Assembly (NCBI GenBank): GCA_003489485.1
Contig: DNMB01000118.1
Location: 4,883 to 15,845 of the forward strand
Length of the DNA stretch: 10,963 bases
Reading direction: 5' to 3'
Origin: Chitinophagaceae bacterium
Lineage (GTDB): Bacteria; Bacteroidota; Bacteroidia; Chitinophagales; Chitinophagaceae
In this document: piece by piece, positions 1 to 5,188 of the stretch
Layout: the number at the start of each line of letters is the position of its first letter
Numbering within the stretch: position 1 is the stretch's first letter
Made by a program: the position numbers and the translations under genes
The notes under the pieces: generated by a model
The model's input: only the letters and a program-made list of their open reading frames with translations
What the model was told of the DNA's origin: nothing
The model's database searches: none

Positions 1-633
1 ACGGTGTGGCACCAGCTGGCTAATTTTTCGTTGCAGAATCAAGAAGGTAAGATGGTCTCTTGGGAGAGCCTCGATGGCAAGATCGTGGTCGCGGATTTCT
101 TCTTTACCCGCTGTCCTACTATTTGTCCTTCGATGACACAGAACATGAAGCGTCTGGCAGAGACCCTGCACAATGGAAGTCGGGTGGGCGACCGCACCAA
201 TAAGAAAGTTCATTTTCTTTCTTTCAGCATAGATCCCGAGCGTGATACGCTGGAGCGGCTGCGCTATTGGGCCCAGCGGTTTCAGATCAATCCCGATACC
301 TGGTGGTTGCTTACCGGTAACAAGAAAGCGATATACGACATGGCCCTCAACGAAATGAAGTTGGGGTTGATAGACGGCCAGTCGGTCGATACGAATTTTG
401 TACACAGTGATAAGTTCGTCCTCATTGACGTGAACCGCCAGGTCAGGGGCTACTACGATGGCCTCGATCCGGACGATCTGTCGAGATTACAGCAAGACCT
501 GATCTTGCTCACGATGGAAAAAAATCCGAAGGCCCGTAGCTTTTTCGAGGGCAAACTGGTCATCATGGCCGTATCTTTCTTGCTCGCCATCGTTGGTGTA
601 TTTTTATTACTGTTCTTTCTTCGTAAAAAATAA
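1..633 (+). CDS. SCO1/SenC/PrrC family copper chaperone for cytochrome c oxidase (5' end cut by window edge)
   Basis: SCO proteins are thioredoxin-fold, membrane-tethered copper chaperones that deliver Cu to the CuA centre of cytochrome c oxidase subunit II outside the cytoplasmic membrane. The frame is open to base 1, so the N-terminus, including any signal or anchor, is missing; the GTG at 4 is probably internal. Numbering from that GTG, the fold starts with ANFSLQNQEGK, followed by VVADFFFTRCPTICPSM carrying the CxxxC copper ligands C37 and C41. The third ligand is H134 in NFVHSDKFVLID, and the family motif FSIDPERD lies at about 74-81. An oddity is a hydrophobic helix at about 184-206 ending in RKK, a C-terminal membrane segment beyond the usual end of the domain. 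The TAA stop directly abuts the ATG of the DUF420 gene, so the two are almost certainly cotranscribed and translationally coupled. Family assignment is secure; the target oxidase is inferred. Confidence 0.93.
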   Translation, partial: TVWHQLANFSLQNQEGKMVSWESLDGKIVVADFFFTRCPTICPSMTQNMKRLAETLHNGSRVGDRTNKKVHFLSFSIDPERDTLERLRYWAQRFQINPDTWWLLTGNKKAIYDMALNEMKLGLIDGQSVDTNFVHSDKFVLIDVNRQVRGYYDGLDPDDLSRLQQDLILLTMEKNPKARSFFEGKLVIMAVSFLLAIVGVFLLLFFLRKK

Positions 634-1182
634 ATGAGTATGCTGCCTCCCGTACTTTCAAAAAATGATAAGCTCGCCAGCCAATTGATCTGGCTTTTTT
701 CGTTCATAGTATTTACGGCCGTTGTCGTGTTGGGCCGGGTAAAACTCGAGGTCGATCTGGGATTTGATGTGCACGTGTTCGCGCTGATCAACGCTGTCAT
801 TAATTCTGCCGTGGCACTTTTATTGATAGGGGCTCTGTGGGCCGTAAAGACCGGTCGCTATGTGGCGCATAAGAACATGATGCTACTGGCCATGATCTTG
901 TCGATCTTGTTTTTGGTAAGCTATATTGCGCATCATCTGCTGGCCGGTGAAACTTCTTTTGGTGGACAGGGAGCGGCTCGCACGCTTTATTACATTGTCT
1001 TATTTACTCATATTCCGCTGGCAGGCCTAATTCTTCCTTTTATTCTTTTTACTGCCTATCGTGCTTTGATCAGCGAATGGCCGGCACATAAAAAACTCGC
1101 CAAGATCACTTGGCCTATTTGGTTGTATGTGGCCATAACCGGTGTGATTGTCTACTGGATGATCAGCCCCTACTACAGCTAA
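634..1182 (+). CDS. DUF420 (CtaM/YozB-like) integral membrane protein, cytochrome oxidase maturation
   Basis: The 182-residue protein is almost wholly hydrophobic, with about five membrane helices near residues 17-34, 46-71, 81-102, 118-141 and 158-177. Conserved-looking histidines sit at 79 (YVAHK), 100-101 (IAHHLL) and 126 (FTHIPLA), as expected for the DUF420 family. The Staphylococcus aureus member, CtaM, is required for function of the aa3 oxidase, and Bacteroidota members usually lie in oxidase assembly clusters. Its position with zero spacing after a SCO copper chaperone supports the same role; the biochemical activity is not known. The start at 634 is chosen because it abuts the upstream stop, although an in-frame ATG at 640 is possible. 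The TAA stop overlaps the TAG stop of the convergent gene in the tetranucleotide CTAA, so no separate terminator fits between them. Confidence 0.88.
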   Translation: MSMLPPVLSKNDKLASQLIWLFSFIVFTAVVVLGRVKLEVDLGFDVHVFALINAVINSAVALLLIGALWAVKTGRYVAHKNMMLLAMILSILFLVSYIAHHLLAGETSFGGQGAARTLYYIVLFTHIPLAGLILPFILFTAYRALISEWPAHKKLAKITWPIWLYVAITGVIVYWMISPYYS

Positions 1183-1571
1183 TTTCCATCCAACTCTTTG
1201 GCGGGGTCCCAGAAAAGCTTTTCAAAGTCCATCACTTGATCGTCTTGGATAGTCACTCCTTCTTTTTCTAATGCTTCTTGCATGGCAGTGGGAGAAGGAA
1301 AATGATTTTTTCCTGAGAGTAGTCCTAATCGATTTACTACGCGATGCGCCGGCACTTTGGGGTGAGCCCCATGGCTACTGTTCATGGCCCATCCTACCAT
1401 ACGCGCACCTGATCGTGCACCCAAACAGGCGGCTATGGCACCATAGGTCGTAACGCGTCCTCGGGGTACCAGACGGACCAATTCCCAGACTTGTTGAAAA
1501 AAATCTTGTTCGCGATTGCCTGATGGCAATACCGAGCGAAGTTGTGTGGTAGTGCGTTTGGGAGAGGCCAT
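1179..1571 (-). CDS. Alkyltransferase-like (ATL) protein, MGMT-family DNA-binding domain with Cys replaced by Ala
   Basis: This 130-residue protein matches the C-terminal DNA-binding domain of O6-alkylguanine-DNA alkyltransferases. It has VWELVRLVPRGRVTTYGAIAACLG (helix-turn-helix with Y43, about 28-51), then ARMVGWAM with the arginine finger R57, then the active-site loop. In true alkyltransferases that loop reads PCHRV; here it is P74-A75-H76-R77-V78, so the methyl-accepting cysteine is gone. Such ATL proteins (E. coli has Trp, Thermus TTHA1564 has Ala) cannot repair directly; they bind O6-alkylguanine, flip it and flag it for nucleotide excision repair. It is the last gene of the minus-strand run, 32 bases after the DUF5522 gene, and its TAG stop overlaps the stop of the convergent DUF420 gene. 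ATG 1571 is used; no Shine-Dalgarno is evident. Family membership and lack of the cysteine are seen directly; the repair role is inferred from relatives. Confidence 0.9.
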   Translation of the reverse strand: MASPKRTTTQLRSVLPSGNREQDFFQQVWELVRLVPRGRVTTYGAIAACLGARSGARMVGWAMNSSHGAHPKVPAHRVVNRLGLLSGKNHFPSPTAMQEALEKEGVTIQDDQVMDFEKLFWDPAKELDGN

Positions 1572-1603
1572 TTGAATAAAGATAAGCGACCCGAAGAAAA
1601 TAA

Positions 1604-1801
1604 TCAGGAGTTGATCTGACTGCTCTCTTTCTCTTTTTGCAACTGACTGCGACGAGGCTCGGGGACACTTTCAAAGTCATAGGGACAGTGCTTGCAGCCA
1701 TTTCCGCAGCAATATCCTTTTTCGAGATGATAGGCCTCTGTCAGCACAACGAGTCCTTCTTCGTTATAGTAGAAATGTGTCCCTTCAGTCAGTCCCTTCA
1801 T
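1604..1801 (-). CDS. DUF5522 family cysteine-rich mini-protein
   Basis: This 65-residue protein has the hallmark of DUF5522: a short segment EGLVVLTEAYHLEKGYCCGNGCKHCPY with C31, C32, C36 and C39, followed by P40-Y41 and a polar tail (about 46-65). The CCxxxCxxC spacing resembles a metal or iron-sulfur site, but no function is established that I know of. The ATG at 1801 lies inside the 3' end of trmB, with 17 bases shared in a different frame, and this implies translational coupling. The ATL gene follows 32 bases downstream. Its small size could lead gene callers to miss it, but the Cys motif, the overlap typical of operons and the ending in TGA support it as real. Whether it helps RNA modification or DNA repair, as its neighbours might suggest, is unknown. 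Confidence 0.85.
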   Translation of the reverse strand: MKGLTEGTHFYYNEEGLVVLTEAYHLEKGYCCGNGCKHCPYDFESVPEPRRSQLQKEKESSQINS

Positions 1802-2492
1802 CTTCTTTTAATTTTTCTTTGAGCAGCTTATCGATTTCTATAGGCAGCTGATCGGGTAATGAGAAACAGCAGTAGTGAATTTTTTTGTGGCCTGCAATAT
1901 CAAGCGATTCATAATGCGTTTTGATCTGAAGTTCATCAGATAGTACTTCACTGGCATAAACATTGTCGGTGGCAACGTGCAAGACGCACCCGTACAGATC
2001 AATAACAAGACGGGTAAATCGATACAGGTCAGGACTGTCTGTCTTTAAATGTATATAACCACCGGGTGCGAGTATTTGTTGATATTTTCTAAGGAATATC
2101 GGGTGCGTTAATCTTTTCTTGGCTTTTGATAGCCGCAGTTGCGGATCAGGAAAGGTGATCCAGATCGATTGTACCTCTCCGGGCAAAAAGTAATCGGCGA
2201 TCTGTTCAATTTGTGTTCTTAAAAAACCAACATTGGTTAAACCCTCTTCGAGGGCTTTTTTGGCCCCCACCCAAATGCGGTTTCCTTTCAGGTCTACGCC
2301 TAGAAAGTTTTGATCGGAATGCAGTCGGGCCAGTCCCAAGGCATACTCTCCCTTACCACAAGCTAACTCGAGGGTAAGGGGCTGCTCTCGCTCAAAAAAG
2401 GTAGACCACCGACCGGCCATTCCGGCGGGAAACTCCAAAACATTGCTGAATTGCCTGATGGCTTCAAAACGGACAAGCTTTTTTTGTCCCAT
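1785..2492 (-). CDS. trmB: tRNA (guanine-N7-)-methyltransferase
   Basis: TrmB uses S-adenosylmethionine to make m7G at position 46 in the variable loop of tRNA. The 235-residue protein shows the Rossmann-type SAM site LELACGKGEYALGLA (41-55), the acidic strand GVDLKGNRIW (65-74), the catalytic/substrate loop WITFPDPQLRL (111-121) followed by KKRLTHPIFL (125-134), LKTDSPDLY (149-157) and the late TxYE motif at about 187-190. The loop lacks the FPDPWPKKRH of E. coli TrmB and matches the variant form common in Bacteroidota. Length is normal. The ATG at 2492 is separated from the preceding DUF3078 stop by two bases, so it is cotranscribed with that gene; its own 3' end overlaps the DUF5522 start by 17 bases. 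Function is confident from motifs. Confidence 0.94.
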   Translation of the reverse strand: MGQKKLVRFEAIRQFSNVLEFPAGMAGRWSTFFEREQPLTLELACGKGEYALGLARLHSDQNFLGVDLKGNRIWVGAKKALEEGLTNVGFLRTQIEQIADYFLPGEVQSIWITFPDPQLRLSKAKKRLTHPIFLRKYQQILAPGGYIHLKTDSPDLYRFTRLVIDLYGCVLHVATDNVYASEVLSDELQIKTHYESLDIAGHKKIHYCCFSLPDQLPIEIDKLLKEKLKEDEGTD

Positions 2493-2494
2493 AA

Positions 2495-3430
2495 TTAAAA
2501 TTTAACCTGCAGGCCAATACCTACGATCGATTTAAGTTGAAGCCCCGGTGATTTTTTGGCTGCACCGAATAATCGTACATCATCATCATAGACGAGATCG
2601 AGGTTCCAGTTAAGGGCAAGGTTCTTGCCTATTTTGGCGTTGAGTACATTGGTCACGAAGAGATCTATATTTTGCGGATTGGTCTTGTAGTTAGAGAAAA
2701 GATCGACCCTTGTCTTGTACAATACGTACTTGGTAAAATTCTTTTCGAAGGTCAGCGTGCCGAAGGCGCCGAGCTGGTTGATGCTTTTCGTGCCCGGTTT
2801 AACGCCGTACTCTCCGCGACGCGATAGCTCCGGATCGGTAACGATCACCCAACGTGCCGTGAGCGGCGAAAAGAATACAGAGAGATTTTTCTTCGGTTTA
2901 AAATCAAGTCCCTGGCTAAAGATGATATAGCCGGGAGACATGAACGTAGAGGCAAAGGTTTTTACATTGTTCGGATAGGTATACCCGCGAATGAATTGCG
3001 AGCGTAGATTAAAGAGGGTCGCCAGATTTACTTTTTTATTGAGCGAGTAACCGTATTTGGAGATCAGGTCAAAGCGATCATCGTTTTTTCGGCTTCCCAG
3101 TGAGGTGGTGTTGATGTAGCCGAAGAATATATCGAGCGTGTTATCCCAGCTGTTGCGGTCTTTGCAGTAATACGAATAAAGTTGCAAGATGGTATTGATG
3201 GTAAACGAGAACTGATCGCCCCCGGCCGCCCAGTTACTAAGGGTGCCCTGACCGATGGTAAGCGTATAGTTGCCTCCCGATTTCCATTTTTTGATCAGCG
3301 AGTCGGGAATATATTTTTTTACCGGACGAAGTGATTCGGTCTGCAAGCGGCGAATGACGGCGTCTTGTGCCATACCCTTAGGTAAGGCCGTGATCATTGT
3401 GAGCAGCAGCGCAAGCGACAATACTTTCAT
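2495..3430 (-). CDS. DUF3078 family outer-membrane beta-barrel protein
   Basis: The 311-residue protein begins with a signal peptide (hydrophobic 3-16, probable cleavage after A21 of GMAQ). The mature part shows alternating polar/hydrophobic strands and ends in GIGLQVKF with a terminal phenylalanine, the usual signature for insertion of barrels by the BAM machinery. The segment GQGTLSNWAAGGDQFSF (about 60-76) and the KNDDRFDL motif (about 115-122) are typical of DUF3078, a family widespread in Bacteroidota and uncharacterised. Aromatic-rich strands continue through the C-terminal half. A TAGATTTG box 19 bases upstream of the ATG gives it a likely promoter of its own, though the glycosyltransferase gene ends only 41 bases upstream on the same strand. 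trmB follows after 2 bases. Location is confident; the transported or bound substrate, if any, is unknown. Confidence 0.88.
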   Translation of the reverse strand: MKVLSLALLLTMITALPKGMAQDAVIRRLQTESLRPVKKYIPDSLIKKWKSGGNYTLTIGQGTLSNWAAGGDQFSFTINTILQLYSYYCKDRNSWDNTLDIFFGYINTTSLGSRKNDDRFDLISKYGYSLNKKVNLATLFNLRSQFIRGYTYPNNVKTFASTFMSPGYIIFSQGLDFKPKKNLSVFFSPLTARWVIVTDPELSRRGEYGVKPGTKSINQLGAFGTLTFEKNFTKYVLYKTRVDLFSNYKTNPQNIDLFVTNVLNAKIGKNLALNWNLDLVYDDDVRLFGAAKKSPGLQLKSIVGIGLQVKF

Positions 3431-3449
3431 TTCGGAAAATTCAGCGGCA

Positions 3450-3457
3450 CAAATCTA
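3450..3457 (-). promoter_or_regulatory. Bacteroidota -7 promoter box for the DUF3078-trmB-DUF5522-ATL run
   Basis: Read on the minus strand, these bases are TAGATTTG, an exact match to the Bacteroidota -7 consensus TAnnTTTG. The box ends 19 bases before the ATG at 3430, so the leader would be about 13-15 bases. No clear -33 TTTG was found at the usual distance. It is the same octamer as in front of the marR gene. It allows the four downstream genes to be expressed apart from the glycosyltransferase. Confidence 0.55.
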
Positions 3458-3471
3458 TCAAATTCCATTGT

Positions 3472-4605
3472 TCAATGAACCCTTCTTCCTTTCCATCGAT
3501 ATCCCCCTTTGATGCCGAGAAGGCCGGCCACTACGGTGTAAGCGATGTGCAAGGGTTGTAGCCAAACGAATTTTTTCAGTAAGGCAGACCGATCGAAGAA
3601 GCGGGCCACTTCTCTTACAAACGACCATTCCAACATTGCTTTGTAACCGCATCCCATTAAGAAAATGACCGCATAGCGACTATCGAAAAGTCCGCCCATG
3701 GCCATTATCAGCAGCAGTAAATTATAGGTCCATACCAATAGCAGCACGGGTTGCAGTCCTCCCTTTCTATAGTGGGTAGATTTGCTGGCCCAGCGAATAC
3801 GTTGTTGTAAAAAATCTCCCCAAGTGGTTTGGGCTGCCGTGGAAACGATCGCATCTTTCGATCTCAGGTAAGTGATCTGGTGAGGATAGAGGTCACTGAT
3901 CTTGTGCAGTAGAAAAAAATCATCTCCCGAGGCCACTTGGTCTGCTTCGGCGTATCCGTTTACCTCTAAAAAGACCGATCTGGGATAGGCCAGATTGGCT
4001 CCGTTGGCCATGAGCAGTTTTCCGCTCTGTATACCGGCGCCGGTTATTCCCTGCAGTATCATAAAATCGAGGGCTTGCAGGTAACCCAACCAATTTTGTT
4101 GGTGCTGCAACAGTACCGGAGCGGCAATGAATTTTGCTTGCGTGTACAGGTACTGCAAAGCCATCCGCTCTATCCAATGCGGCCCAGGAAGACAGTCCGC
4201 ATCGGTGCAAACGATCAACTCACCGGTGGCCAGGGCCACACCCTTTTCGAGTGCTTTTTTCTTATAGGAGTTAATTCCGTTTTCTTGTAACCTAAGCAGC
4301 GATACGTTCGAAAAGGTCTGAACAATGGCCGCTGTTTCATCTTCGGAGTGATCGTCGATCACAATGATCTCTAGTTGTGAGGCCGGATATGATTGCGTCG
4401 TCAGGGCCTTTAAAAGCGTACCGATATTGGCCGCTTCGTTTCGGGCGGGCACCAGTACCGATACCTTGGGGAGCAAAACCGATTCGAAAGTTGCTGGTGC
4501 TTTTGCAGGTTGTGGTATGGAGCGCCAGTCTCTTAAAAATCGGTTCAGCAGCCCTGCGTAGAACAGCGAGCACAGTAAAAAGGAGAGGGTGAGGGTCGGC
4601 AGCAT
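3472..4605 (-). CDS. Membrane-bound family 2 glycosyltransferase
   Basis: A processive-type GT2 enzyme of 377 residues, likely using a nucleotide sugar at the inner face of the cytoplasmic membrane. In order: an N-terminal membrane helix (about 4-20), KVSVLVPARNEAANIG (about 47-62), the nucleotide-binding IDDHSEDET with D84-D85, the metal-binding CTDADC (D135-A136-D137), the acceptor-site acidic pair in ASGDDFF (D228-D229), and QQRIRW (267-272), the QxxRW motif of processive and GtrB-like enzymes. Two or three membrane helices follow (about 286-305, 311-327, 354-366). A TTG at 4635 would add ten residues, but the ATG at 4605 is preferred because a promoter box lies between them at 4612-4619. 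It is transcribed divergently from marR and stops 41 bases before the DUF3078 gene. The product (lipid, polysaccharide or glycan) cannot be read from the sequence. Confidence 0.88.
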   Translation of the reverse strand: MLPTLTLSFLLCSLFYAGLLNRFLRDWRSIPQPAKAPATFESVLLPKVSVLVPARNEAANIGTLLKALTTQSYPASQLEIIVIDDHSEDETAAIVQTFSNVSLLRLQENGINSYKKKALEKGVALATGELIVCTDADCLPGPHWIERMALQYLYTQAKFIAAPVLLQHQQNWLGYLQALDFMILQGITGAGIQSGKLLMANGANLAYPRSVFLEVNGYAEADQVASGDDFFLLHKISDLYPHQITYLRSKDAIVSTAAQTTWGDFLQQRIRWASKSTHYRKGGLQPVLLLVWTYNLLLLIMAMGGLFDSRYAVIFLMGCGYKAMLEWSFVREVARFFDRSALLKKFVWLQPLHIAYTVVAGLLGIKGGYRWKGRRVH

Positions 4606-4611
4606 GCCGGA

Positions 4612-4619
4612 CAAAACTA
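4612..4619 (-). promoter_or_regulatory. Bacteroidota -7 promoter box for the glycosyltransferase gene
   Basis: The minus strand reads TAGTTTTG here, an exact TAnnTTTG match, followed by six bases and the ATG at 4605. Upstream, a TTTTTC stretch (4638-4643) lies near the -33 position as an imperfect partner. If used, transcription would begin at or a few bases before the ATG, giving a leaderless or nearly leaderless message and excluding the alternative TTG start at 4635. Confidence 0.45.
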
Positions 4620-4690
4620 GGTATTGGCGAGGCAATCGAAAAAGAACAGTTTTTTAACAGGCGATCATTTTACAGGTAAGAAAATAATTG

Positions 4691-4698
4691 TAGATTTG
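4691..4698 (+). promoter_or_regulatory. Bacteroidota -7 promoter box for marR
   Basis: TAGATTTG is an exact TAnnTTTG match. A TTTT at 4668-4671 sits 19 bases upstream, close to the -33 TTTG element at the usual spacing. The predicted transcription start falls at about 4702-4706, inside the palindromic operator that follows immediately. The leader would be only about 13-17 bases. Confidence 0.6.
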
Positions 4699-4718
4699 AT
4701 AGTTGCTTAAACAACTAT
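4699..4718 (+). promoter_or_regulatory. Palindromic operator, probably for the MarR protein encoded next to it
   Basis: A perfect inverted repeat with 7-base arms, ATAGTTG (4699-4705) and CAACTAT (4712-4718), is separated by CTTAAA, whose inner TTAA is also self-complementary; 18 of the 20 bases therefore pair. The length and AT-rich two-fold symmetry fit binding by a dimeric winged-helix MarR protein. It starts directly after the -7 box and ends at the base before the marR ATG. Bound protein would therefore cover the transcription start and block marR and the downstream acyl-CoA dehydrogenase gene. The palindrome is seen directly; the bound regulator is inferred from adjacency. Confidence 0.72.
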
Positions 4719-5159
4719 ATGCCAAACAACCAATTCAAAAAAGGCGAACTCTACAGCTTCATCACCGGGCTGGCCTCTACGGCCATTGCCAGAAGGCTTC
4801 AAAAGAAGTTCAATACGCATCAGTTGCCCGTTACCATCGAGCAGTGGAGCGTACTGTATCATCTTTGGAAAAAAGACGGGATCAGCCAGCAAGATCTTTG
4901 CAACGCCAGCTTCAGGGACAAGCCCAGTATTACGCGCCTGGTAGATAATCTTGAACGCGCTCAACTGGTCAAGCGTGTGGCCGCTGCCACCGACCGCCGC
5001 ATCAATCTTATTTATTTGACCAAAGAAGGCCAGCAGCTGCAAGACCAAACCATGAAGTTGGCCGATCAAACGCTCAACGAAGCCTTGCAATCGGTACCGG
5101 CCGATAAGGTAGAGGTATGCAAGCAAGTTTTGCAAGTGGTATATGATAACCTGAGCTAA
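4719..5159 (+). CDS. MarR family transcriptional regulator
   Basis: The 146-residue protein has the MarR plan: an N-terminal dimerisation helix (about 8-32), a winged helix-turn-helix with ISQQDLCNASFRDKPSITRLVDNLERAQLVKR (about 55-86, recognition helix near 66-79), the wing RVAAATDRRINLIYLT with D92-R93-R94, and C-terminal helices (104-144). MarR proteins are dimeric repressors, usually released from DNA by a small ligand or by thiol oxidation; C61 and C134 are present but nothing shows that they sense. A strong palindrome abuts the start codon, and this suggests autorepression. The acyl-CoA dehydrogenase gene begins 29 bases after the TAA without a visible promoter, so the two form an operon. 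An acyl-CoA or fatty-acid-related ligand is a reasonable guess from that context only. Confidence 0.92.
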   Translation: MPNNQFKKGELYSFITGLASTAIARRLQKKFNTHQLPVTIEQWSVLYHLWKKDGISQQDLCNASFRDKPSITRLVDNLERAQLVKRVAAATDRRINLIYLTKEGQQLQDQTMKLADQTLNEALQSVPADKVEVCKQVLQVVYDNLS

Positions 5160-5188
5160 CCATAATCTATCATCATAAAGACCGTACT

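Noticed and set aside
453..800. A 115-codon minus-strand frame spanning the SCO/DUF420 junction
   Set aside because: It is antisense to two recognisable genes and low-complexity (Ser/Thr/Asn/Lys rich) with no motif.
4606..4635. Ten-residue extension of the glycosyltransferase from TTG at 4635
   Set aside because: It uses a rare start, and an exact -7 box lies between this TTG and the ATG at 4605, so the shorter form is preferred. The extension is not strictly excluded.
4707..5135. A 142-codon open frame on the minus strand opposite marR
   Set aside because: It is fully antisense to the well-supported MarR gene, and its translation has no recognisable domain. It is a shadow of the coding strand.
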